Part shown: in pieces, positions 1 to 5,163 of the stretch
Numbering within the stretch: the stretch's first letter is position 1
How the letters are laid out: each line of letters opens with the position of its first letter
NCBI GenBank assembly: GCA_903873565.1
Contig: CAIQOY010000202.1
Coordinates: forward strand, 1-6,984
DNA: 6,984 bases
Direction of reading: 5' to 3'
Origin: an uncultured Actinomycetes bacterium
GTDB taxonomy: Bacteria > Actinomycetota > Thermoleophilia > Gaiellales > F1-60-MAGs149
Translations under genes and position numbers: made by a program
The notes under the pieces: generated by a model
The model's database searches: none
The model's input: the letters and a program-made list of their open reading frames with translations, nothing else
What the model was told of the DNA's origin: nothing

Positions 1-603
1 CTCGACCGTGTCGATCGCGGCCTGCTTCTCCCAGCCGCCCCACTGCAGGACGACGGCGGTGGACCAGATCGCGTCGCCGCGCGACGCCTGCTCGTACCAG
101 GCGTGCTCCTTGGCGTCCTCGGACTGGTCGAGGTTGGTGCGGAGGCGCATCAGGCGCGCCACGATCTCCGTGCCCAGGCCCGGCCGCACGACGTAGCCCG
201 CGTTGGCGACCAGCTCCTCCGCGCGGGCGGCCGTCGCGCTCATACCGGCCGCCTCCACGAAGATCGCGTTGACGTCGCCCATGGTGACCGTCTGGCCCGC
301 CGCGATCTGGCGGACGCGCTTGCCGGTCTTGGGGAAGGCCGCAGTGACGAAGGCCTGGAGCGCCGGCCCGTCGAGGGGATCGTCGGGGCGCAGCGACTCG
401 GCGGTCTCACCCGGCATGACGCCGGCCGCGAGGATGACCGAGATCGCGCTCTGGTGCAGGTTGCGGCCCTCGGCGGGCAGCGTCGCGACGGCACGGGCGG
501 GCTTGCGCTTCTTCTTCTTGTGCTTGGCGTCGGCCACACCGACGCAGGCGATCAGGGCGATCAGGGCCAGGGCGGTGATGCGGGTCAGGCGGGTCAAGGT
601 CAT
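1..603 (-). CDS. Exported or lipid-anchored protein with SLH-like region (partial, N-terminal 201 residues)
   Basis: The C-terminus lies beyond the window edge. The N-terminus is a secretion signal: basic residues R5 and R8, a hydrophobic stretch at about 9-19, then two possible processing sites. L17-I-A-C20 fits a lipobox (signal peptidase II), while A24-D-A26 fits signal peptidase I. A lysine/arginine-rich linker follows (about 27-38). Residues 53-90 resemble an S-layer homology repeat (AISVILAAGVMPGE then RPDDPL and a helix ending VTAAF). A weaker repeat-like stretch lies at about 108-155, and EQASRGDAIWSTAVVL (171-186) looks like the 'TRAEAA' end of an SLH unit. I infer a cell-envelope protein; such N-termini in soil actinobacteria often precede a wall hydrolase domain, which cannot be seen here. 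An in-frame TGA two codons upstream makes the ATG the earliest start. TTG at 597 is the alternative and is better spaced from the weak GAGAG. Moderate certainty on the domain, good on the coding call. Confidence 0.75.
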   Translation of the reverse strand, partial: MTLTRLTRITALALIALIACVGVADAKHKKKKRKPARAVATLPAEGRNLHQSAISVILAAGVMPGETAESLRPDDPLDGPALQAFVTAAFPKTGKRVRQIAAGQTVTMGDVNAIFVEAAGMSATAARAEELVANAGYVVRPGLGTEIVARLMRLRTNLDQSEDAKEHAWYEQASRGDAIWSTAVVLQWGGWEKQAAIDTVE

Positions 604-640
604 CTCTCAGATCGACGGTTAGGACTCTAGGTCTCCGAAT

Positions 641-655
641 GAGGGCCGAACCCTC
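641..655 (-). other. Hairpin with embedded perfect SD-like sequence
   Basis: On the minus strand GAGGG, loop TTCGG, CCCTC form a 5-bp stem. AGGAGG (657-652) overlaps its 5' arm but no ATG, GTG or TTG follows at a usable distance, so it does not serve a visible gene. It lies about 38 bases before the SLH-like gene start, inside its likely leader. Confidence 0.35.
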
Positions 656-675
656 CTGCGGGGATCGAGACTGTA

Positions 676-715
676 CGGGTACCCCCACTCTACCCGCAAG
701 CTCGAAGCGGTTGCG
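676..715 (-). other. Two adjoining, partly competing hairpins in the leader of the SLH-like gene
   Basis: On the minus strand, CGCAA (715-711) pairs with TTGCG (699-695), with an inner GCT/AGC pairing around a TCG loop and a CC bulge. Immediately after, CGGGTA (696-691) pairs with TACCCG (681-676) around a G-rich 9-base loop. The two stems share bases 695-696, so they either stack or compete. No U-tract follows, so neither looks like an intrinsic terminator. Confidence 0.35.
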
Positions 716-838
716 TTTTCGTAAATCCCTCGACCCTGGCCTGAGGGTGTACCGCATCTTTGGCTCAAATACAGCGATTACTGGGGCCTGGAGCTGCGTA
801 ACGGAACCGTCTCGATCACGCCCCCGCTGCCCGAAAGT

Positions 839-864
839 CTCAAGCCGAGTACCCGGCTTCTGAG
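839..864. repeat. Inverted repeat CTC-AAGCCG / CGGCTT-GAG
   Basis: AAGCCG (842-847) and CGGCTT (854-859) are perfect complements around a 6-base loop. CTC (839-841) and GAG (862-864) extend the stem past a 2-base bulge. It lies downstream of hisA in the direction of hisA transcription. No run of T follows on the minus strand, so it could be an RNA structure, a weak terminator or a protein site. Confidence 0.4.
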
Positions 865-865
865 A

Positions 866-882
866 TTGAGGGTCATACTCAA
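866..882. repeat. Inverted repeat TTGAG-N7-CTCAA, possible operator
   Basis: TTGAG (866-870) and CTCAA (878-882) are inverted around seven bases. AGGGT and ACCCT overlap the same place (869-886) and give an alternative pairing. Further copies of the word lie at 839-844 (CTCAAG) and 896-901 (CTTGAG). The word resembles half of the HspR-associated inverted repeat, but the gap between half-sites is two bases shorter than that consensus, so I do not assign it to HspR. Confidence 0.3.
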
Positions 883-903
883 CCCTAAAGCCACACTTGA
901 GAT

Positions 904-922
904 ACGTGCCGAATCGGTACGT
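904..922. terminator. Possible weak terminator hairpin abutting the hisA stop codon
   Basis: ACGTGCCG, loop AAT, CGGTACGT form a stem that ends one base before the hisA stop codon. In the plus-strand RNA all eight positions pair, one as G-U. In the hisA transcript the same position is an A-C mismatch. No T-tract follows, so termination here is only a possibility. Confidence 0.3.
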
Positions 923-1678
923 TCAGACGCAGGCGGCGAGGAGCTCGTCGAGCAGGTCCGGGTCGTCCAGGAGCGCGCGGCCGACGACGGCCCCCGTGCA
1001 GCCGAGGTCGCGGGCGGCGCGGACGTCCCCCGCCGTGGTGACGCCGCCGGCGGCGATGACCCCGGCCCGGCCCGCCACGGCAGCCAGCACGCGTTCGAGG
1101 AGCCCGAGGTCCGGTCCGGCCAGGGAGCCGTCCCGGTCGATGCCCGTCACCAGCAGGGTGCCGACGCCGCGATCGGCGAGATCACGGGCGGCCGTGCCCA
1201 CGGGAATCCCCGCGTCCTCCTGCCAGCCGGCGATGCGGACGCTGCCGCCGCGGCTGTCGATGGCGACGCTGATCGCGGCCCCGTGGCGCGCGATCAGCTG
1301 ATCGAGGGTCGCGGGGGCGCGGAAGGCCATGGTGCCGATCAGCACCCGGTCGACGCCGTCGGCGATCAGGCGGTCCACGGCCTCGGCGCTGCGCAGCCCG
1401 CCGCCGACCTGGAGCAGGCTCCCCGACGGCTTGCCCGCGGCGATCGACCGCACGAGGCCCCGGTTGGGCTCGGCCGGCTCGCCCGTGCGGGCGGCATCGA
1501 GATCGATCACGTGCAGGGCGCGCGAGCCGGCGGCCCACACGCGGCGGGCGCGCTCCAGGGCGTCGTCCAGCTCGTTCGTCAGGATCTGGTCGAACTGCCC
1601 GTGCAGAAGGCGCACGGCGCGACCGTCGACCAGGTCGATGGCCGGGTAGAGCAGGAAGTCGGCTCGAGGTCCTTGCAC
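923..1678 (-). CDS. hisA: Phosphoribosylformimino-5-aminoimidazole carboxamide ribotide isomerase (ProFAR isomerase)
   Basis: This (beta/alpha)8-barrel enzyme performs the Amadori isomerisation of ProFAR to PRFAR in cytoplasmic histidine synthesis. At 251 residues it is of normal length. Visible motifs are LYPAIDL-DG at 10-19 (catalytic base Asp15), VGGGLRS (91-97), AIDSRGG with the second catalytic Asp141, IAGWQED (149-155), VTGIDRDGSLAGPD (177-190, Thr178) and the C-terminal phosphate-binding AAGGV and VVGRAL segments. The GWQED loop resembles ordinary HisA more than the bifunctional HisA/TrpF protein PriA of other actinobacteria, though dual activity cannot be excluded from sequence. The GTG at 1678 is the first possible start, because an in-frame TAG lies in the palindrome just upstream. 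No Shine-Dalgarno sequence precedes it, which suggests a nearly leaderless message. It is divergent from the rest of the his operon rather than in its usual place between hisH and hisF. Confidence 0.96.
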   Translation of the reverse strand: MQGPRADFLLYPAIDLVDGRAVRLLHGQFDQILTNELDDALERARRVWAAGSRALHVIDLDAARTGEPAEPNRGLVRSIAAGKPSGSLLQVGGGLRSAEAVDRLIADGVDRVLIGTMAFRAPATLDQLIARHGAAISVAIDSRGGSVRIAGWQEDAGIPVGTAARDLADRGVGTLLVTGIDRDGSLAGPDLGLLERVLAAVAGRAGVIAAGGVTTAGDVRAARDLGCTGAVVGRALLDDPDLLDELLAACV

Positions 1679-1679
1679 T

Positions 1680-1697
1680 GTGTTAGCATGCTAACAC
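1680..1697. promoter_or_regulatory. Perfect 18-bp palindrome between hisA and the regulator gene: likely HisR operator and divergent promoter
   Basis: GTGTTAGCATGCTAACAC is its own reverse complement over all 18 bases and nearly fills the 20-base gap between two divergent start codons. On each strand it contains TGT-TAGCAT, which fits an extended -10 element (TGn followed by TAnnnT, 4 of 6 matches to TATAAT). The expected transcription starts then fall about 2-4 bases before each start codon, in keeping with the missing ribosome sites. No convincing -35 is seen on either strand. I infer that the adjacent TrpR-family regulator binds here and blocks both promoters, with histidine as the probable corepressor. 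The palindrome is certain; its role is inference. Confidence 0.8.
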
Positions 1698-1698
1698 G

Positions 1699-2004
1699 AT
1701 GAAACACGAAGGGGACACCACCTGGAAGACGCCGGCCGTCGAGCAGCTCGCCGACGCGCTGGTGGAGATCGACGACCGCGACACCATGCTCGCGTTCCTG
1801 CGCGACGTCTGCTCGTTCAACGAGCTCGGCGCCCTCGCGCAGCGGCTGGAGGCCGCCCGGCTCGTCGACAGCGGGCTGCCCTACGCCGAGGTCGCCAAGC
1901 GCCTCGGCGCCTCCACCGCGACCGTCACCCGCGTCGCGCAGTGGCTGCGCCACGGCGAGGGCGGCTACCGCGCGGTGCTCGACCGCCTGGGCGGATCCCG
2001 GTGA
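1699..2004 (+). CDS. hisR: TrpR-family YerC/HisR-type transcriptional regulator
   Basis: This 101-residue protein matches the YerC/YecD branch of the TrpR superfamily, which comparative genomics has linked to control of histidine genes in Firmicutes under the name HisR. Helical N-terminal residues (13-50) include the family signature FNELGALAQRLEAARL (40-55). The helix-turn-helix follows at about 61-84 (YAEVAKRLGASTATVTRVAQWL), and the family ending YRAVLDRL is at 90-97. Such proteins act as all-helical dimers, which suits the 18-bp palindrome directly upstream. The ATG is the earliest start, since an in-frame TAG lies in the palindrome, and it lacks a ribosome site. The stop codon overlaps the hisG start by four bases (GTGA), so it is the first gene of the operon and is probably autoregulated. 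The family assignment is strong; the symbol and the histidine response are inferred from context. Confidence 0.9.
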   Translation: MKHEGDTTWKTPAVEQLADALVEIDDRDTMLAFLRDVCSFNELGALAQRLEAARLVDSGLPYAEVAKRLGASTATVTRVAQWLRHGEGGYRAVLDRLGGSR

Positions 2005-2855
2005 GCGCGCTCCGCATCGCCGTGCCCTCCAAGGGGCGCCTGGCCGAGCCGACGCGGCACCTCCTGGCCGACGCCGGGATCCCGATCCCCGGCGACGACC
2101 GCCGCCTGCTCGTGCCCGTCGAGGCTCAGGGCGTCGAGCTCCTCTACGCGAGGACGGACGACATCCCCACGCTCCTGCGCGACGGCGCGGCCGACGTCGG
2201 CGTGGTCGGCGGCAACCAGCTGGCCGAGCACGGCGACGCGGGCCTCGGCGTGCTGGTGGCCCTGGGCTTCGGGGCCTGCACGCTGTCTCTGGCCGCACCG
2301 GTCGACGCCGGCATCGCGACCGCCGACGACCTCGCGGGGCGCCGGATCGCCACGTCGCACCCGCACGTGCTGCAGGCGTACCTCGCCGAGCGCGGCGTGG
2401 CCGCCGACGTGACGACGCTGTCGGGCTCGATCGAGCTCGCACCCACGATCGGGGCCGCCGACGTCATCTGCGACCTCGTCTCCACCGGCGAGACGCTGCG
2501 CCAGAACGGGCTGCGCATCATCGACACCGTCCTGCGCTCGGAGGCGGTGCTGATCGCCGCGGACCGGGTCGCCGATGACGACCGCGTGGCCGTGCTCCGG
2601 ACGGCCGTCGAGTCGGTGCTCGCCGCCCGCCCGAAGCGCTACCTGATGCTGAACGCCCCGGACGCGGCCCTCGAGCGCATCCTCGCGCTCCTGCCCGGGC
2701 TCGATGCGCCGACCGTGCTGCCGCTCGCCCGCGAGGACATGCATGCGGTGCACGCCGTGGTCGATGCCGCGGATCTGCCGCGTCTGTTGCATCCTCTCAA
2801 GGAGGCGGGCGCGAGCGGGCTGCTCGTCGTCCCCATCGAGCACCTGATCCCGTGA
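2001..2855 (+). CDS. hisG: ATP phosphoribosyltransferase, long form with C-terminal regulatory domain
   Basis: HisG condenses ATP with PRPP to phosphoribosyl-ATP, the committed and feedback-controlled first step. The 284-residue length is that of the long form, which needs no HisZ partner. Residues 4-13 (LRIAVPSKGR) begin the catalytic domain, the first-lobe TDDIPTLLRDGAADVGVVGGN lies at 52-72, and the PRPP loop with ICDLVSTGETLRQNG is at 156-170. Residues about 210-284, starting KRYLMLNAP and including the MHAVHAVV strand, form the ACT-like domain that binds histidine in this subfamily. I chose GTG 2001 rather than the in-frame ATG at 1941 because the upstream 20 residues overlap the regulator gene, are arginine/proline-rich and do not belong to the family. 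GTG 2001 gives a GTGA overlap with the preceding stop, and the same overlap joins it to the next gene, implying translational coupling. Confidence 0.96.
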   Translation: MSALRIAVPSKGRLAEPTRHLLADAGIPIPGDDRRLLVPVEAQGVELLYARTDDIPTLLRDGAADVGVVGGNQLAEHGDAGLGVLVALGFGACTLSLAAPVDAGIATADDLAGRRIATSHPHVLQAYLAERGVAADVTTLSGSIELAPTIGAADVICDLVSTGETLRQNGLRIIDTVLRSEAVLIAADRVADDDRVAVLRTAVESVLAARPKRYLMLNAPDAALERILALLPGLDAPTVLPLAREDMHAVHAVVDAADLPRLLHPLKEAGASGLLVVPIEHLIP

Positions 2856-4558
2856 CCGATCACCTCGACATCCCCTGGATCCGCCCCGAGCTGGCCAAGC
2901 CCTCGCCGTACCGCTGGCAGGAGGGCGTGCCCGAGGGCGACGTGGCGCGCTTCGACCTCAACACGCTCCCGCTGAACCCCTCGTGGTGGCCCGGGATCGC
3001 CCGCACCATCGCCGGGCTGTCCGTCTCCTCCTACCCCGAGGCCGACTACAACGACCTCAAGGCGGCGATCGCCGCCTACGTCGGGCTCACCCCCGACCAC
3101 GTGGTGCCGACGGCCGGCGGTGACGAGGCGATCCTGCTGACCGCGTGGATCGCGCTCGGGCGCGGCGACCGCGCCGTGGTCCCGCGCCCGACCTACCAGC
3201 TGCACGCCACCGGCGCCCGCATGGCCGGGGCCGAGGTCGACCTCGTCGACCCGCTGCCCGGCCCGGACATGCGCCTCGACCTGGACGAGGTCGAGCGGCG
3301 CGCGGAGGGCGCGCGCCTGGTCTGGCTCTGCTCCCCGAACAACCCCACGGGCGAGGAGATCCCGGCCGAGCGGATCTTGGCGATCGCCGCCCGCTGCCCC
3401 GGCGTCGTCGCCGTCGACCAGGCCTACCTCGAGTTCGGGGGCGCGCAGGACCACGTCGCGCTCCTCGACGAGTGCCCCAACCTCGTGATCGTGCGCACCT
3501 TCTCGAAGGGCTGGGGCCTCGGCGCGCTGCGCGCCGGCTACGCGCTGGCCAACCCGCCGATCGCGGGCTCCCTCGACGCGCTGCGCCCACCGGGCTCCCT
3601 CTCCACCGGCTCCGCCCTCGGCGCCGAGCTCGCCCTGCGCCACGTCGACGTGATGCGGCGCGACACGGCGGCCTACCGCGCCGAGCGCGAGCGGCTCGCC
3701 GCCGGCATGCGGGAGCTCGGACTGGACGTTGTCGGCGAGGCCGGCAACTTCGTCCTCGCCCGCACCCCGTGGCAGGGCGACGACGCGTTCGCGCAGCTCG
3801 CCGGCCGCGGTCTCGTGGTGCGCACCTTCGGGCACGAGCCCCTGCTCGCCGACTGCATCCGCGCCTGCGTCTCAGTCCCGGCCGACAACGACAAGCTGCT
3901 CGCCGGGCTCGCCGAGATGCTCGGGCGCCCCGCTCCCGCGCCGCACGATCCGGCCGTCGGCGCCGCGACGTTCGGCCGCGGCGCGCTGATCGAGCGCACC
4001 ACCAAGGAGACCGCGATCCGGCTGCAGGCCACGATCGACGGCAGCGGGCGCGTCCAGGTGGCCACGGGGGTCGGGTTCCTCGACCACATGCTCACCGCGC
4101 TCGGACACCACGCCCTGATGGACCTCGACCTCGCCTGCAGCGGCGACACGCACATCGACCCGCACCACACGGTCGAGGACTGCGGCATCGTGCTCGGCCA
4201 GGCGATCGACGCCGCGCTCGGCGACCGCGCCGGCATCCAGCGCTTCGGCGACGCCTCCGCCCCGCTCGACGAGGCGCTCGGCCGGGCCGTCGTGGACTTC
4301 TCCGGGCGCGGCTCCAGCACCGTCCGGATCGCCTTCACGGACGACCGCATCGGCGAGCTGCCGACCAGCCTCGTCGCGCACCTGATCGACTGCATCGCGG
4401 TCAACGCCCGCGCCACCATCCACGTGGAGGCGTCCGGCGAGGACGACCACCACGTCGCCGAGGCGGCCTTCAAGGCGCTCGCCCGCGCGCTGCGCGAGGC
4501 CTGGTCGATCGATCCGCGCCGCGCCGGCGCGATCGCCTCGACCAAGGGCTCCCTGTAG
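2852..4558 (+). CDS. hisCB: HisC-HisB fusion: histidinol-phosphate aminotransferase joined to imidazoleglycerol-phosphate dehydratase
   Basis: One uninterrupted 568-residue frame holds two complete enzymes. Residues 1 to about 358 are a fold-type I PLP aminotransferase: SPNNPTG (161-167), VDQAYLEF (188-195) with Asp189 and Tyr192, the PLP lysine Lys219 in RTFSKGWGLGALRAGY, and the substrate arginine Arg337 in CIRACV. A short proline/alanine linker (about 359-371, GRPAPAPHDPAVG) follows. Residues about 373-568 are a full HisB dehydratase: RTTKETAI, GFLDHMLTALGHH, HIDPHHTVEDCG, PLDEALGRAVVD, ELPTSLVAHLID, DDHHVAEAAFKAL and the STKGSL end, with the histidine-rich metal-binding motifs intact. The two activities are consecutive: HisB makes imidazole acetol phosphate and HisC transaminates it. 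The aminotransferase half departs from usual HisC at the N-terminal NENPYG-type motif (here NTLPLNP). The GTG start overlaps hisG by four bases. An internal start at Met356 is possible but has no ribosome site. The usual HisB fusion partner is a phosphatase (HisN), so this arrangement is unusual. Confidence 0.93.
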   Translation: MTDHLDIPWIRPELAKPSPYRWQEGVPEGDVARFDLNTLPLNPSWWPGIARTIAGLSVSSYPEADYNDLKAAIAAYVGLTPDHVVPTAGGDEAILLTAWIALGRGDRAVVPRPTYQLHATGARMAGAEVDLVDPLPGPDMRLDLDEVERRAEGARLVWLCSPNNPTGEEIPAERILAIAARCPGVVAVDQAYLEFGGAQDHVALLDECPNLVIVRTFSKGWGLGALRAGYALANPPIAGSLDALRPPGSLSTGSALGAELALRHVDVMRRDTAAYRAERERLAAGMRELGLDVVGEAGNFVLARTPWQGDDAFAQLAGRGLVVRTFGHEPLLADCIRACVSVPADNDKLLAGLAEMLGRPAPAPHDPAVGAATFGRGALIERTTKETAIRLQATIDGSGRVQVATGVGFLDHMLTALGHHALMDLDLACSGDTHIDPHHTVEDCGIVLGQAIDAALGDRAGIQRFGDASAPLDEALGRAVVDFSGRGSSTVRIAFTDDRIGELPTSLVAHLIDCIAVNARATIHVEASGEDDHHVAEAAFKALARALREAWSIDPRRAGAIASTKGSL

Positions 4559-5163
4559 TGCCCGACGTCCTCATCGTCGACTACGGCGGAGGCAACGTGC
4601 GCTCGCTGACCGCGGCCCTCGAGCGCTGCGGCGCCCGCGTCGCGGTCTCCGCCGACCCCGGCGCCGTGGCGGGCGCCGAGCGGCTGATGGTGGCCGGCCA
4701 GGGGGCCGCCGGGGCGGCGATGGCCGCGCTCGAGTCCGCGGGGCTCGCGGACGCCCTGCGCGACGCCGCTGGACGCCACGTGCCGATCCTCGGCGTCTGC
4801 GTGGGCCTCCAGGTCCTCTTCGAGCGCTCCGAGGAGGACGACTGCGCCGGGCTCGGGCTCCTGCACGGGACGGTGCACCGGATCCGCGGCGCCGCGCGCC
4901 TGCCGCACCTCGGCTGGAACGACGTCGAGCCGCTCCAGGAGCACCCGCTGACCCGCGACCTGCCGGCCGTGGCGTACTTCGCCCACTCCTACGCGGTCAC
5001 CTCCGACATCCCCTCCGCCCTCGCGATCACCCGCATCGACGACGCCACCATCGCCTCGATGGTGGTCCGCGGCTCCGTCGCCGGGGCGCAGTTCCACCCG
5101 GAGCGCTCGGCCGAGGCCGGGCGGCAGCTCCTGACCCGCTTCCTCGCCTGGGAGCCAGCCTGA
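4558..5163 (+). CDS. hisH: Imidazole glycerol phosphate synthase, glutaminase subunit
   Basis: HisH is the class I glutamine amidotransferase that feeds ammonia through the HisF barrel. The 201-residue length is typical. It starts VPDVLIVDYGGGNVRSL, carries the nucleophile Cys81 in LGVCVGLQ and completes the triad with His180 and Glu182 in QFHPERS. RLPHLGWN (114-121) and YFAHSY (140-145) are family landmarks. Two places differ from the common pattern: the oxyanion-strand motif PGVG reads AGQG (46-49), and GVCLG reads GVCVG. Arg183 replaces the usual lysine that, in the Thermotoga enzyme, contacts HisF Asp98, a conservative change. The start is GTG at 4558, sharing one base with the preceding stop (TAGTG). 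The long same-frame extension upstream is only the shadow of hisCB. The stop shares one base with the hisF ATG, fitting production of the two subunits in equal amounts. Confidence 0.95.
   Translation: MPDVLIVDYGGGNVRSLTAALERCGARVAVSADPGAVAGAERLMVAGQGAAGAAMAALESAGLADALRDAAGRHVPILGVCVGLQVLFERSEEDDCAGLGLLHGTVHRIRGAARLPHLGWNDVEPLQEHPLTRDLPAVAYFAHSYAVTSDIPSALAITRIDDATIASMVVRGSVAGAQFHPERSAEAGRQLLTRFLAWEPA

Larger units (their letters stand above)
604..922. other. Gene-free intergenic stretch with several inverted repeats
   Basis: These 319 bases separate the hisA stop from the start of the SLH-like gene, both transcribed leftward, so the stretch should carry the hisA 3' end and the promoter and leader of the SLH-like gene. 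It is clearly less GC-rich than the flanking genes, and I found no credible protein in it. It holds at least five short inverted repeats (904-922, 866-882, 839-864, 676-715, 641-655) and repeated TTGAG/CTCAA words. I looked for known riboswitch cores, especially the cyclic-di-AMP (ydaO) type often found before actinobacterial wall-hydrolase genes, and did not recognise one. Confidence 0.6.

Noticed and set aside
864..884. HspR-associated inverted repeat
   Set aside because: Half-sites match only in the TTGAG/CTCAA core and the gap is two bases too short; no heat-shock gene is near.
604..922. Cyclic-di-AMP (ydaO) or cyclic-di-GMP riboswitch
   Set aside because: Suspected from the downstream SLH-like gene, but I could not find the conserved core segments on the minus strand.
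923..1678. PriA (dual HisA/TrpF) annotation for the isomerase
   Set aside because: The GWQED loop and the overall motifs look like ordinary HisA; dual function cannot be claimed from sequence.
1941..2000. N-terminal extension of hisG from ATG 1941
   Set aside because: It overlaps the regulator gene, is not family-like, and GTG 2001 gives the expected N-terminus and a GTGA overlap.
3145..4557. Plus-strand open frame continuous with hisH upstream
   Set aside because: The upstream part is an arginine/alanine/proline-rich out-of-frame reading of hisCB; HisH homology begins at GTG 4558.
3673..5097. Long minus-strand open frame (474 codons) opposite hisCB and hisH
   Set aside because: It is the antisense shadow of high-GC genes; the product shows no domain and has biased serine/arginine/alanine composition, while the plus strand encodes clear HisCB and HisH.
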